DNA of 64,000 nt from Puccinia triticina (GCF_026914185.1 NC_070567.1:3250001-3314000), one strand, 5' to 3'; shown: positions 11,017 to 22,661, counted from the first letter of the stretch. The notes: a model not told the origin generated them from the letters alone. Program-made: numbers and translations.

Positions 11017-11948
11017 GCAATTATCACCGGAGTTGTGATTGCAACTCCCTCATTGGAACCCACTTTGCGGAGTATGCCCATCTTGATGAGCAAGGCAATG
11101 TGTTCCTCTATGGATGCTTGAGTTCGCGGGCTGGCCGGGTACGGAGACTTCCGCAGGGCCAATGGATATGGTTTGTCGACTGTGAGGGTGATCTCAACCT
11201 CGTGCCCCCTGATTGACCCAAACGGCTGATCAGCAGTTGCAAAGGCGCACTTGTTATCGGCCAGGGCTCGTACCAGCTCGCCGCGCTGTGCCTCGGTAAT
11301 ATCCCCACTAATCTTCAAGTCTCGTAGGACTTTGTCCTCAAACGTGAGATCATCACCCTTATCAGCTGATACTGCGTTGATTGTCTTGTTGAAGTCAAAG
11401 GTCCGCTTCCCAATGGTGAATTGTCGTTTCTCCGAGTTGATCAGTGATATTTTGTAATGAAGCAGATAGTCATTACCAATAATGAAGTACTTAGCTGCCA
11501 TGTTATCCATGACAACGAACTTGATTACCATCTTGATGCCACTAAAAACAAGTCTAACATTCACCACTCCGAGTGAAATCAGAGCGCCTGATGCGCTACG
11601 GAACTTCCCGGCCTGCACGGGGAGGATAAATTTCTCCCATCCCGGACAAAATCGAGAAAGGTAGCCTTTACCCACCACTGACCTCACGGCCCCGCTATCC
11701 AACAGGGCCATGCATTCCTTGTCACAGCACGTCATCTGCACCAAATTATTCCGGCCCCTCGCGTGTCCCACGGCCTCCAAACTATTGGATATAGCGCCAA
11801 TGATGGATTCATCATTCTCAGGGTCCCTACCAGCTTCGTCGCCCTGGCTGGCGTCGTCGCCGTCTCCCACATTATTAACATTCTTTTTGGGGCAGTTGCG
11901 CGACGTGTGACCGGTTTCTTTACACGAAAAGCACTTGATGTCTGACAT
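10971..11948 (-). pseudogene. Gypsy nucleocapsid zinc knuckle and protease
   Basis: Starts in the gag frame. A CCHC knuckle (CFSCKETGHTSRNC) is followed by an aspartic protease with LLDSGAVRSV. The end carries the RT start (KSPYPASPRTQ, GVAITTPVII). Upstream, in the same frame, lie a proline run encoded by 13 C's (minus strand, 11998-12010) and an in-frame TGA at 12108-12110 joining it to gag. Confidence 0.8.
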
Positions 11949-12107
11949 CGCCGGCCTGTTCTTGTCCGGCTGTGCGGCGGAGGTTTTAGTGGTCAGGGGG
12001 GGGGGGGGGGGCGAGGGTTTAGGGGGAAACCGCCGCCTGCCTAGGCGAGTCTTGTCACAGATGTCTCCCAGAATGTTTATAAAGCTGCTAAGGTCGGCGT
12101 CTGGCCG

Positions 12108-14094
12108 TCACATCGCGTTTTTGGCGGCATATTCCACTTCGTTTTCCATAAGATTTAAAAGCTTGAAGTTAATGGCCTCCTGGTCGATGCCAGGCTCAAA
12201 GCATTGCAGGCGATTATACTGCCGGGTCACCCATTGGGCGGGTGTGGTTTCCCCTGGAACAAATTTATCCGCCGAGAAGGCGTCCTGTTTCTTTTGCTTC
12301 CAGGCAGAGTGCCCAAACTTTTTGCAGATCTCTGCTTTCCAGAACGCCCAGGTACTGTTCTGGTGAGTTAAGCGCATGGTTTCATACCAAGACAGCGCGG
12401 ACCCAGTGAGCATAGTGAGAAGCTTGAGGACAATAACCTCGTCATCTATATGGCTGTCGTTTTTAGCGGTGTCAATCCACCGTACAAACCGCAAATGGTC
12501 ATATTCGCCGTTGCCAGAGAACGTTGGCCAGTCTGATTTAGCAATGGCATTATTAAGCCTCTTCTTCAGTTCAGGATCAATCCCCTCCTGAGCATATCGT
12601 GGAGATTGGTGTTCAGGTTGAGGGAAATGAGGAGGCGTCTGCTTGTATTGATCAGACTGTCGTAGCTTAGTGACCGAGTCAGCAAGCGCGGCTATTTCTT
12701 CCCTAAGCCAAGCTCCTTCTGAACGGTATTGACTCATCATGCGGTCAATCTTATCGCTAAGTTTAAGAAAATCAGCGCGCTGATTCTCGCTCTGCTCCTC
12801 CAGTTTCTGCTCGACTTCTGCGCTAACGCTGAAGGCGCCCAAAGATATGTGCGGAGGTGGTATTGTAGCAGTGAGACTTCCAACCAGCTTTAGTTCGGCG
12901 AACTTCTTATCAATATGAGTTGCTATTACAGCGGACAGGGTGGATACCATGTCATCTGGGACCGCTTTTTCCCTAGAGAATTCTATCTCGCGGAGAATGG
13001 CCCTGTTTTGATCAGCCACAGAGGACAGGCGAGCGCTGAACTCCTGTATAACCTGTATGACTTTGCTGTTATCAGGTAGACCACTGATTACCTGAGCTAC
13101 AGCGGTATCAAGAGCAGTCTGGACGAAATTCCTCATGTCATCATCACCCTTTTTGAGGTCTTCTGGACGCGTAGTTCTCACAATATCCTCGATAGCACGG
13201 ATTTTCGCCGCTAGGCGATCAAGTACTTCTGTCATGTAAGTAGAACTGGATGAAATGGAATTGCACGTAGTATGTATTCCAGTAAGAGAAAATTTAACAG
13301 CTTTAAACTGCTTGTTGACAACATCTTTCACAATCTGTACATTATTAGAGATAGGTGAAGAAATATCCTTGAGCAAAGACTTCAAGAGGGACGTCGAAGA
13401 CAGATCTATGCGGTCCTTAATGAGGCGAGAATTTCCGTCAATAATCTTCTTGAGCTCCTTGAACATACGGTTCAACACACTGCTCACCTCTAACAAGGTC
13501 AGTGGTTGTGCCCTTGGTTCCTGGAGCGTGACTGATCTATGGCCTGATAGCCTCCCTGGATCGTCCTGCCCATGCGGAACAACTCCGCGTAGATTGACGC
13601 CTTGTAGTTCTGCTGACCCCGCATTCGGCTCGGACAATTTCCTTGGGCTTGGGTTGGCTGGGGCGCTCCCGGTGGAATTGCTTCTTGGTTGGGGCGTGCA
13701 TAGGCTTGATGGCGGTTTTGGCCGCGGTTTTGTTGGTTCGCCAACCTCGCTGCCCGGTGGTTGGGGCGCGTGGATGGAGGAGTCCAACCCTCGGTGAGAA
13801 CCAGCAAGGTTTCGCGGCCGATCAACTGCTCCAGAGTCTGGTGGGTCGCCGTTGCTTGGTCCCGCAGGATTCCCATGGCTTCCTGGTTCGCTCCCGCCAG
13901 GGCTTCCAGATACGCCTGCTTGTATCTGAGGTGAGTTTGGAATACTAACTCCGTTGTCGGGCTCCAGTTTTGGCGTACTTCCGCCGCGTTTAAATTCACC
14001 TGGGGGAACAAGGGCTGGTTGGGAGGACCTGGTGGAGGATGCACGAGAAACGGGTTTACTACCAGTTTTCTTGGGAGGAGTCATGATGGATGGG
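12108..14094 (-). pseudogene. Gypsy gag, main part
   Basis: About 660 codons with a Pro/Ser-rich N-terminus (MTPPKKTG...), a coiled-coil-like middle, and a retrotransposon gag domain near the end (WPTFSGNGEYDHLRFVRWID, ALSWYETM, WVTRQYNRLQCF). It ends in TGA (12108-12110) where CGA would continue into the knuckle and protease. The N-terminal extension is separated by the inserted gag-only element and resumes at 17205. Confidence 0.75.
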
Positions 14095-14424
14095 TGTGAA
14101 GCCCCCGCCCTTGACAGGGTTTCACACAAAGGGTCACGGTATCACGTGACCCCTTGCGCGGATGAACACTTATACTCGAGTTCCCACTTCCCTAGTCCGG
14201 CAGGGACTCATTCCCTCCCGGCTAGGTAAGCAGTCTTTTCCGATTCCTCTTCCTTTTTTCCTTGTCCTCTTTCTTCCTCTCCTAGATAGTTGTACTTACC
14301 AATCAGAGGGACTCATTCCCTCCCGGCTAGCTTGCAATACAGATTGGACCTAGAACTTCCGGCTTTTGCCCGCTCCACGTGCCTTTTCCTATCATTTTCA
14401 GTGAGGGTCCACCGGACCCTTACA
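14095..14424 (+). repeat. 5' LTR of gag-only element 1
   Basis: Starts TGTGAAGCC, ends CCTTACA. It contains two copies of a hairpin (GGGACTCATTCCC, ending CGGCTAG) flanking an intron-like stretch GTAAGC...CTCCTAG. Confidence 0.8.
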
Positions 14425-14740
14425 CTTTTTTTTTCTTGATCCAATCAAAACCAACCGTTATCCGCAAAGAAACTCAGCCAATCCGATTCTATCATCCCCA
14501 GGATCTCGCCTGGTCTCATCCGATCCGACTCCGTCTCTCATCCCCAGGATCTCGCCTGGTCTCATCCGATCCGACTCCGTCTCTCCCAGCATCTCCGGCT
14601 GGTCGCCCCTGAACCTCTCTCCGCTCCAGAGTCCTCGTCCGGTCATCCTGCATCTATCGGCAGTCTAACGTTCCTATTCTTCAACTCCCAGGCCAGCGCC
14701 TGGTCTTCCCGATTCAAACCCCTGACCCCCTTCGTGTTTC

Positions 14741-16869
14741 ATGACAACAAGAAACAATCAATCCGGCCCTCTTTTTCCATTCACCAATCCAGAAGAGATC
14801 CTCCGGACAGCTCGACGACGAGCCAGGCTAGACGCGCTTGCTGCAGCAAATCGACTGGCCGAAGCAGCTGCGACCCCTCTTCCTACCTCAAATAATCAAC
14901 AAGACTACAGTTCCTCCTCCTTAGCATCATCCACCCGCATGCAGAACATGAAGACTCCCACCGACCCTACCGCCTCCCACGGCGGAACCGACAATATGAG
15001 CATTGCGGACTGCCTCAGGGCAGTCATCGAGATCCAACACACAAACGCCGTGCAACTGCGAGACGCCCAGCAGAAAGCCGAACAGGACCGTTTACAAGCT
15101 GAAGAACAACGTCGACTGGATGCCGAACAACGCCGTCTAGATGCGGAAAAATTTGCTGAGCAGCGGCACAACGACTGAGAGCGTATTCGAGCACTCGAAA
15201 AGGCCGCCTCAGTGAAGCAGGAATCCCCATCTGCAACTCCTGCCTTGGAAGAAGGCCGGATCGACCTCGCACGGTTTAAGACCTCCGATGGCCCCCACTT
15301 CAAAGGCCCTATCCAACAAGTCGAGCCTTTTCTCACTTGGATGCAGGGAGTGGCTATCTTTTTTTCGACAAAAGCTGTTAAACACGCCGACGACAAACGC
15401 CTGATTCTTGGGGCGCTCATCACCGATACAAATCTCCTCGCCTTTTACACGATTGAGTCGCCCAAGTTTGAAGGAAAGTCTTGGCACGAGTTCAAAGATC
15501 GTCTCTTTGAATTCTGTCTTCCCGAAGACTGGCGAGCCGACATCCGCCGATCAATCGTTCAACTTAAGATGCTGCCCTCCGAATTGTTCCTGGAGTTCAG
15601 CAACCGCGCCCGTACCCTCCAAAGCCTGGTCAATTTTGAAACCGCCTCCTTTGGGGACTTTGACCTTGCTGAGTTCATCGTACTTGGTCTACCCCACGCA
15701 TTACAGGTTAAAGTGCAAGAATTCCAGCTTCTCAAGACAAAGCCGTTCAAGTTTGGAGAATTCAAACGTCGGATCAACGGATTCTACATTGATATGCCGC
15801 GTCCCCGCACGACGCCATCCCACTCCTCCTCAGGCCCTCCGACACAGGACAATGGGCCCCTTTCACCTTACCTCTGGCGCCTATTCTCGTACCTAGACTC
15901 AGTTGGAAAGTGCCATTACCGCAAGACTTACTGCGGTAATGCCGCAGGCGCATGCCCCGGACCACCAGACCGAAACAGATTTCATATTCCGCCCTCCTTT
16001 TCCATCCCCCCCCAGCCGACAAACTATGTTGCTCCTCGAGCCTGGCCCAATGCCCAAGGCCCATCAAGTGGAAAACCAACCTCTCCCACCGCCGGCCGCC
16101 CAACAGGCCGCCCAGCCGGAGTCGCGGGAGTCAGCAACAAAGCTCCGGCATTTGATCAGGCAGGAGTGTTGTCGATTGCCTTGATGGAGGGTCACCTAGA
16201 AGCCGAAGCGTTAAAATACGGTGACAATCCTCTGACGTACATCGAAGACGACAAAGATGACTCTGTACCCTCCGACACCGAGCCCACCACCAATAAAGCT
16301 GAAACCCTCTCCCTGGCTGACGTCCAAGTCGTCGATGCCGCCACCTCAGACTATCCAACGTCCTTGCTGGACTTCTTAGAGGTTCCGGAAGACCCGCATA
16401 CTACCACCGAGTATGTCCCCAATTGCTCCCCCCCTACCCTTCGACACCTTCATCGACTTCATGCGGGAAGATGCTTACGTGGCCCTCCTCTTACAGGGCC
16501 TAAGCATATCAGGACCCTCCGCCGCCCCCCGTCCCCACCAATCCCGCCAACTTCCTGCAATGAATTCATGCTCGTACCAGCTCACTCCCCCACCCCATAT
16601 TTTTTCTTATTTCCTCTTGTTCCCCCACCCTCTGCCACCCTTGTTTCAACCGGACCGATTACCGCCCTTGGTAACGCGCCTCCCCACAACACCCAAACAG
16701 AAGAACCGCCAGCAAGCCCCCCGTCCTTTGCCGTGCAACACACCCCTCCGTTTTACTTTTCCAGTCTCAAATCACCCGGCCTAATTTCCCTTCCGTATTG
16801 TTTTCTTCCTTCCTGCGCTCACTCCTCCCATTCTGGTTATTGTTCCCTCTCTTTTATAGGGGGGGAGAC
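14741..16869 (+). pseudogene. Gag of gag-only element 1
   Basis: Begins MTTRNNQSG; a Gln/Glu/Arg-rich coiled coil spans codons 100-150; one TGA (15176-15178) follows HND, where CGA would give HNDRERIR. After it the frame (from 15212) holds a gag core: FKTSDGPHFKGPIQQVEPFL, KSWHEFKDRLFEF, RARTLQSLVNF, and a cysteine module ending CGNAAGACPGP. The last 150 codons are Pro-rich and run into the LTR, so the true end is uncertain. It aligns along most of its length with the intact gag at 51502-53235. Confidence 0.8.
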
Positions 16870-17199
16870 TGTGAAGCCCCCGCCCTCGACAGGGTTTCAC
16901 ACAAAGGGTCACGGTATCACGTGACCCCTCGCGCGGATGAACACTTATACTCGAGTTCCCACTTCCCTAGTCCGGCAGGGACTCATTCCCTCTCGGCTAG
17001 GTAAGCAGTCTTTTCCGATTCCTCTTCCTTTTTTCCTTGTCCTCTTTCTTCCTCTCCTAGATAGTTGTACTTACCAATCGGAGGGACTCATTCCCTCCCG
17101 GCTAGCTTGCAATACAGATTGGACCTAGAACTTCCGGCTTTTGCCCGCTCCACGTGCCTTTTCCTATCATTTTCAGTGAGGGTCCACCGGACCCTTACA
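16870..17199 (+). repeat. 3' LTR of gag-only element 1
   Basis: Same as the 5' LTR except four transitions, three at CpG sites. Confidence 0.8.
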
Positions 17200-17204
17200 A
17201 TGGG

Positions 17205-17923
17205 ACTGGACAAACCTTCACCAATTGTGATAATATCTATGCTAGCAACGGACTCAGATCGCGGTCGTTCTTGATTCAAATTATCGGGCCCCATGTGGGG
17301 ATTATCGCCGACCAACTGTCGTTCCATAGCTGCGGATGAGGCTCCTGGAGATGGCCTGGAACGGACGTCGTCTATGAGACGCTGGACGACGGAGCTAGCC
17401 CGGAGAACCAAGTTCCCGTTAGAACCAGTAGACGAAGCCGCAGAGTTGCGCAACTGAATCAGAGCTCCTAGAGCTGGAGCGGTAGCTGCGCGAGTGCTGT
17501 TGCGAGCTGTGGCACCTGTGGGGTGGAAAAGCCAATCGAAAAGATTGCCCACACCGTTATTCGCCTGACTACCTGCAGGATCAGCTGGGCCTGGGTTGTT
17601 AATTACCCCGGGAGGTGCTGAGCTTCTCGTCGAGCGGTTAGAAACCGCTGGATTACGTTCGGACTGGAAAAAGTTAAGAAGGGAAGTCTGACGAGTCGAC
17701 ACTACAGTGATGATTGTCAGTTGCAACGTCACCTTGGTGAGTGTTTGTAGCGGAGACTGCGGCTTACTAATGACAATGGGCAGTTTTTGACTGTTCAACG
17801 ACGCAAAAAGGTTGGTTTTGAACTGGGTTTCTATCAAAGAAACTAACAATATAAAAGGGACAAGTGTCAGTCTTTTGGATACTCGTAGGGTCTGGGAAAA
17901 AATTTCCCGATGAGGCCCCCAAA
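17205..17923 (-). pseudogene. Gypsy gag N-terminal part and leader
   Basis: The minus-strand frame continues the Gypsy gag beyond the inserted element: the reading SIDIITIGEGLSSP joins HPSIMTPPKK once the insert and one ATGGG are ignored. The start codon cannot be fixed; the frame is open through the leader towards the 5' LTR. Confidence 0.5.
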
Positions 17924-18054
17924 TGTCAGGGCGCGTCTCTAAAGTGGAGACGCCCTGAATAGAAATAAACAAGTGGTGAGTTCCTGAAGAGAAAAACACG
18001 CTCGACTCAACCGCGATGCGGGAGGAGAAAGCCGCGCCTCCGGTGGAGGGGCTG
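17924..18054 (-). repeat. Gypsy 5' LTR remnant (truncated)
   Basis: 131 bp match 7434-7555 of the complete LTR, then the sequence passes directly into the gene CD 3' region (ATTACATCTCG..., matching 1854 onward near gene A). Most of the LTR is missing. Confidence 0.7.
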
Positions 18055-18574
18055 ATTACATCTCGCACAAAACAAAAAAGGGCACACAATGTTGGATAGT
18101 GCACATGGATGATTAAGGGAATAGGTGGGTAGCAAATATTTTACTATCACGTAGGGTCAATAGCAAAGTAAGTGGAGTAAGAGTCCAAGAGAGGAAGAAT
18201 GCACATGAGCTGCTTGAATTATTGGTCAACTCGGTTGCGGGATCACTAATCTTGACGACGGAGTAATGGAAGAGGAATGTGGAGAGAATGTAAAATTTGC
18301 CGGAGTCCGGGATCGGCGCATTTGTCCTGGGTTATCGGCGATTGCTACAGGTTGGTGGGGAATGAAGGTGTGAGAAAAGGGGCCAGAGATGAGGATTGCA
18401 CTTGAGGCAGAAGGGAGAGGATCCAGGGCAGGGCACTTACGGCACCAAAGCAAGTATTGATAATGACGCGTGTGCCCGTTACTGAGGTAAGACATGACCA
18501 AGATGAAATGGTTAGCTAACTGACCTGCCTCGGATGATTTTAGAACACCAAGTCTGAAAGTATCTTACCGAACG
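18055..18574 (-). other. Gene CD 3' transcribed region with UTR introns
   Basis: Aligns with 1854-2378 of gene A. The donor GTAAGATA lies six bases past the stop. An acceptor CTCAG precedes a 41-base exon that ends GGTGCC before GTAAGTGCC. Confidence 0.5.
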
Positions 18575-18634
18575 TTAACACACCCAACCGCCACCGCCGC
18601 CAATAGAAGGGTTGGACGGCCCTGCAGTGCTGCA
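18575..18634 (-). CDS. Gene CD, 3' coding part (split by Helitron 2)
   Basis: This piece encodes the last 19 residues of gene CD, beginning with the second Cys of the CxC pair, then a Ser/Pro/Gly-rich run with five consecutive Gly, and ending WVC before TAA. It abuts Helitron 2 at 18635; the other half is 22548-22661. The codon phase is preserved exactly across the Helitron. As it stands the gene is interrupted. Confidence 0.6.
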   Translation of the reverse strand, partial: CSTAGPSNPSIGGGGGWVC

Positions 18635-18649
18635 TTTACTCTTGCTGTT

Positions 18650-18805
18650 TCTTCAAGAACCTGGCCCCTTGGGGCCGCAAGTTGGGTGGCGGCGAAGCCG
18701 CGTTTGGCGGCGGAGCCGCCCACTCAGTAGGAGCAGCAATTCTGCGGCGAAGCTGCCCACTCCGTTGAAGCAGCAATTTTGCGGCGAAGCCGCGGGGCGG
18801 GGTAG
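18650..18805. repeat. GC-rich GGCGGCGAAGCCGC repeats
   Basis: Several imperfect copies of GCGGCGAAGC(C/T)GCC separated by CACTC-rich spacers, forming potential hairpins. Inside Helitron 2 near its 5' end. Confidence 0.5.
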
Positions 18806-20006
18806 AGCTGATGCTTGGCCCCTCGAGGGCTGGTGCTCGAAGAAGTTTGGGGCTGAGCTGATGCTCTGGGTTCAGACGCCAATGCGCACACACAAATTTT
18901 GATGGGTAGGAAGGCTTACGCTGATGCGCTGCAGCCTTAGCAGACCAGGGGCGTTTTGTGGTGAAAAGAAGAGCCCTATTTAAGCAAATCAGAAAATACA
19001 CGCAGCTACTGTATCCCGGTCCTCCCACAGAATGGTAACATAGGTTCATCTCCAATGAAGTCATGCCACGATCAGCCCTAGGACTCCCAATCTGGGTAGT
19101 GACCGCGAGTCCGCTCATTTGCTCGCACTTAGACGAGCTGCCGATCTCAGCCCGGCGCTTTTCCCCAAAGGAAACACATGCACCACCTTATGCGGAATAT
19201 CACTCACGAAGCGTCTGACACCACGTAGTTTCAACTGTCCCTAGCCAGAGAGCCGGGATGAGCCCATACATTATGGACACCGGCCCTCAGAGCCAAGCGA
19301 CCGAGCATGATTCTTCAGCGGCGTGCCGGTGCATACAACAGCTTAGCAGATAAAATCCTGCTTGGCAAGCAGGTGCTGGGTAGCTGCTCTCTGGAAAGGT
19401 GTCCTCAACGGTGAGAACATTGCCGAGGAGGAGGCTGCTCCGGCAAGCAGGTCTTTTCACTGCTTACTGGGGAGGAATCTTCGTTGGAATCATCCCTGGC
19501 AAGCGGATCCCCATTTGCCCAGGAGGATTCCTCCTGTCCGAGGACCGTGCACCTGCTTGCTGAGCAATCTTCCTCAACAAGCAGGTACAAGTCATTGGGG
19601 GAATGGAAGAAAATCCATCCCGCCAAGTACAAAGGTGTACCTGTTTGGAAAGCCCCCCGGGAAAGCAGTTACCATTTTTAACTGCTTGGAGGAATCTTCC
19701 TTGGAATCGTGCGCCAGCGGAACAATCCCCAAGTAATATGTACATTTACCCGCTTGCCCAAGATGATTTCCAGACCATGGCAAGCAGGTGTAATTTTTAT
19801 GCCCAAGAGGAAGCCTTCCAGGCAAGCAGGGGAATCCATCACAAGGTCCTGCAACATTTCACGTCAAAGGTATCAACAGGTTTGAAGCAAGGAAAAGACA
19901 CACAAAAATGATGGGCCCGGTATATTTTCCCACTGTCAATAAAGGCCAGAAATATTACCTTTGTCTGCTACTTTTACACTGAAAAGGTATCACTAGCTTC
20001 ACAGAC
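18806..20006. repeat. Helitron 2 internal, degenerate GGCAAGCAGGT repeats
   Basis: Motif (G)GCAAGCAGG and its inverse CCTGCTTG recur about every 40-100 bases between 19330 and 19840, mixed with GAGGAATCTTCCT-like palindromes. No gene is recognised. Confidence 0.4.
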
Positions 20007-20599
20007 ATGGACACAATCAACGGAGGGACCTATGACACTTACTGGAAAACAGCAGAGGTCCTCAGACTTGCATTGCTGCCAATGCTGGCACAAAACCGCA
20101 GGCTGGCAGACGGGCAAAGCCCTACATCATTTTTTCTGCATCCTACTTATCCACAGCCCACTCTCAAACCCTCAAGAATTGTTCAACCAAATTGCTGTTG
20201 AGCTCTTGGATGACCTTCTGCACCAACTCCAAACGGTCTACCGGGTTGAAAACCCCTCAGATCAACTTCACATCTTGCTCTGCTACTACATACTGGCAAG
20301 GAAGCCTCAGAAGAGTGGAAAAGCTCTTGCCGGTGTTGGAATCCATACCCCCGCCGCTGGGGAGGGGGACTTATTGAAAAGACTATGCATGAAGAAGATA
20401 TCCGGTAAGCGGAGTGTGCGGACCTATTCCAAAAAATTTGCCAAACCCTGAACCATAAAAAACAGATCATTGTTGACTTATCTGTGCATTTGGCGGAAGC
20501 AAATTCTGACAGCATGCTATATGTGGATGAGCCCGGTGGGTGTGGCAAAACCTACACAATGAATACTATTATCCATTCCCTGAAAGCCATGTGCATCCC

Positions 20600-21050
20600 C
20601 GCAAGGCTGCAACGCTGCGCTGCGCTACAAAAAAGCGGTCTTTTAGCGCAGCGCAGCGGGGAACCGCCGCGCGGTCAGCCCAAAAAGCGGTAGCGCAGCG
20701 CCAGTCCTGCTGCGCTACCGCTGAAAATAGCGGGGTCCCGCTTTTTTCCCAACCCAAAAAGCGGTAGCGCAGCGGGCGGGGCCACTCCTTTCAGCGCCGC
20801 GCAGCGGCCACCAAAACAGCTGCGCTGCGCTTTTTTGGCTGGCAGCGGGGGAGCGCTACGCGGCCAGCTCAAAAAGCGGTAGCGCAGCGATGGTTCCGCT
20901 GCGCTACCGCTGAAAGTAGCAGGTCCCTGCTTCTTGCCAGACCCAAAAAGCGGTAGCGCAGCGGGCGGGGCCGCTACTTTCAGCGCAGCGCAGCGGCCAC
21001 CAAAACCGCTGCGCTGCGCTTTTAGAAGCGCAGCGCTTTCACCCTTGATC
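20600..21050. repeat. Array of AAAAAGCGGTAGCGCAGCG palindromic units
   Basis: The unit AAAAAGCGGTAGCGCAGCG and its inverse CGCTGCGCTACCGC occur repeatedly, alternating in orientation, interrupting the helicase remnant just after Walker A. GC-rich and strongly foldable. Confidence 0.65.
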
Positions 21051-21664
21051 CCCGCAGTAGTGGTTTCATCCTCAGATGCTGCTTCCCTAATGTCAGTCAA
21101 TGGCTCCACTGCCCACTCCCGGCTCAAATTTCCAATGGTAATCTACTCAACCAGCACCTTCATGTTTGCCCTTTGATCTCAATGCGCTGAGGTATTGAAA
21201 GAGGCAGGTGTGATCACATGAGAAAATGTTTCAATGCAACACTGACATGCTGTTGACGCGGTTGCAGACCGCTTTCTTCAAGATCTTATGCAAGACGGCC
21301 AACCTTACAGAGCTGAATGCTTCATTCTCCTGTGGCCACTGACCATTGGAAACAGTACCGGGCAGCACAAATATCATACCCCCCAGACACTGGACTTTGG
21401 AGACGTATATGCAAGCCTGACTGAGACAGCTGTTCCCAATCATGTTATAACCACCGTGTACCCCAGTTCACCTCTGCACTCCCGAGATTGAGCCACCAAC
21501 ATCAAATATTACGGCTCACATGTGATTTTGGTTTTGCTCATCAATGATGTTTGTTCCCGGCACCTGCCCGGGAGATTTTTTGAGTTCCTCTCAATTGACG
21601 CCATGGCCACCAATATGAATGGGATCAACGAAGGGGAAGCAGTGACAGAAGAAGTCCCCCACAT

Positions 21665-21776
21665 CACCAGGAAAAAAAAATGATCACTTGCCTACAAGTG
21701 ACATGAAATAGTAAAAAGGCCCCTTTTTACTTTGCTGTCTCACCTGCAGACAAGTGATCATTGTTTTTTCCTGGTG
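21665..21776. mobile_element. Small foldback MITE, CACCAGG termini
   Basis: Starts CACCAGGAAAAAAA, ends TTTTTTCCTGGTG; the inverted arms include TGATCACTTG. Flanks CAT/TAT differ by one base. A single end of the same family (CACCAGG, A-run, TCACTTG) is at about 56152-56200. Confidence 0.55.
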
Positions 21777-22547
21777 TATGTTCTTGATCCCCGGCCTGCC
21801 AGAATCAACCCTCCAAATCAAGTTTGCCATGCCCATAATCCTGCTCCGCAACCTTGACCTGGGAGCAGGACCAGACTATTTATAGATGAGATTTCCCCTG
21901 GTGGGCTCAAGTGCACCATACTTACCAGATTGCATGTCAGCTCTACATGCACCATCCCCAAGATCAAACTTATCCACAAAGCTAATGCCTCTAATGTTGT
22001 ATTGTTCGGTTGGTTCCAATTCCCGGTTGCAATAGCATTTGCGCTCACAATCAACAGGTCCCAGGGCCAATCACTTGCGCAAAGGTCACGGTGTACCTCC
22101 CGTACTTTGTTTTCAGCCATGGCCAACTGTACGTTGCCCCCTCCCAGGTAACATCCATCATGGCTCTCTCAATAGGGATTGTCACACAGACAACAAAGCC
22201 CAATTCCAAAATCAATGTTTTTAACCTTGATGTGATCAGGAGGCGCACAACTCACCAGCACAAGCTTGAGTGAACCAGAGATCAGGATTCTTTGCACATG
22301 TATATACAATATGGGCCTTCAATCCTATGTTATACTATTTATTTCTTCGGGGGCCCAAGGCCTGGAGCCAAATTGACCCCAGTTGCTCTCATCCATACCC
22401 TCACCCCTTTTCCTATCACTGATCGCGCGGCGTTTGCGCCGCAATTCAGGATCAACCTGAAGCTGAAACAATCTCAGTTGCCCTCATCCATGCACTCCAC
22501 TTTTCCTATCACTGATCGCGCGGCGTTTGCGCCGCGTTTTCCCCTAG

Positions 22548-22661
22548 TGGGCATTGTACTACACGCCCATTTTTGTCGCGGCATACCGGATTGGCACCTC
22601 CAGCGGAGGCGAGGAGAATGAGCAGCATGGCGATGGGGGCAGCGCTCGCAAACAGCTTCAT
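22548..22661 (-). CDS. Gene CD, 5' coding part (split by Helitron 2)
   Basis: 38 codons from ATG at 22661: MKLFASAAP, a hydrophobic run (MLLILLASA) and GGA, then Cys27, the spacing C-x9-C, and the codon for Pro38. The next codon, Cys39, lies at 18632-18634 on the other side of Helitron 2. Joined, the protein would be 57 residues with cysteines at 27, 37, 39 and 57. Read straight on into the Helitron, the frame ends at a TGA (22509-22511) after 12 foreign residues without the conserved cysteines. It is the closest relative of gene A. Confidence 0.6.

Larger units (their letters stand above)
14095..17199 (+). mobile_element. Gag-only LTR element 1 (TR-GAG type)
   Basis: Two 330-bp LTRs (14095-14424, 16870-17199) enclose a single gag frame and no protease, RT or integrase. 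The target duplication is ATGGG (14090-14094, 17200-17204). A purine tract AGGGGGGGAGAC precedes the 3' LTR. The LTRs differ at four positions, three of them at CpG. It is inserted antisense in the Gypsy gag. It belongs with element 2 (50947-53751) and the solo LTR at 59220. Movement must rely on enzymes from elsewhere. Confidence 0.85.
7434..18054 (-). mobile_element. Ty3/Gypsy chromovirus, decayed, nested insertion
   Basis: On the minus strand the order is 5' LTR remnant (17924-18054), gag, zinc knuckle, protease, RT, RNase H, integrase, chromodomain, 3' LTR (7434-8048). The next bases after the 5' LTR are TTTGGGGGCCTC, the expected primer site position. A gag-only LTR element is inserted in gag (14095-17199, duplication ATGGG). 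Several stops and at least one frameshift make it inactive. It cut the Harbinger gene on its left; its 5' LTR is truncated against the gene CD 3' region, so no target duplication can be checked. Confidence 0.85.
20007..22273 (+). pseudogene. Helitron helicase remnant (Pif1-like)
   Basis: Pieces in several frames match the intact-looking helicase at 34996-37313. Examples are MLYVDEPGGCGKTYTMNTIIHSLKA with the Walker A motif near 20518, FPVAIAFALTINRSQGQS near 22020, and a C-terminal FNLDVIRRR. Between them lie frameshifts, the GCGGTAGCGCAGCG arrays (20600-21050) and a MITE (21665-21776). The order is collinear with the family. Not functional. Confidence 0.75.
18635..22547 (+). mobile_element. 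Helitron 2, decayed, inserted in gene CD
   Basis: The 3' end is CTAG (22544-22547), preceded by seven bases and a 7-bp-stem hairpin CGCGGCG-TTTG-CGCCGCG (22519-22536), and followed by host T. The 5' end follows a host A at 18634 and begins TTTACTC, not the canonical TC. Both edges were set by joining the host gene, which becomes continuous in phase with an A|T target. It carries helicase remnants (20007-22273) in plus orientation, GC-rich arrays and a small MITE. Confidence 0.75.

Noticed and set aside
17088..18104. A single 338-codon gene on the minus strand
   Set aside because: It runs through the Gypsy LTR, the leader, part of gag and into the gag-only element's LTR, so it is a composite.
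22509..22661. A complete 50-codon version of gene CD
   Set aside because: The last 12 codons are Helitron 2 terminal sequence; the family cysteines continue at 18634.
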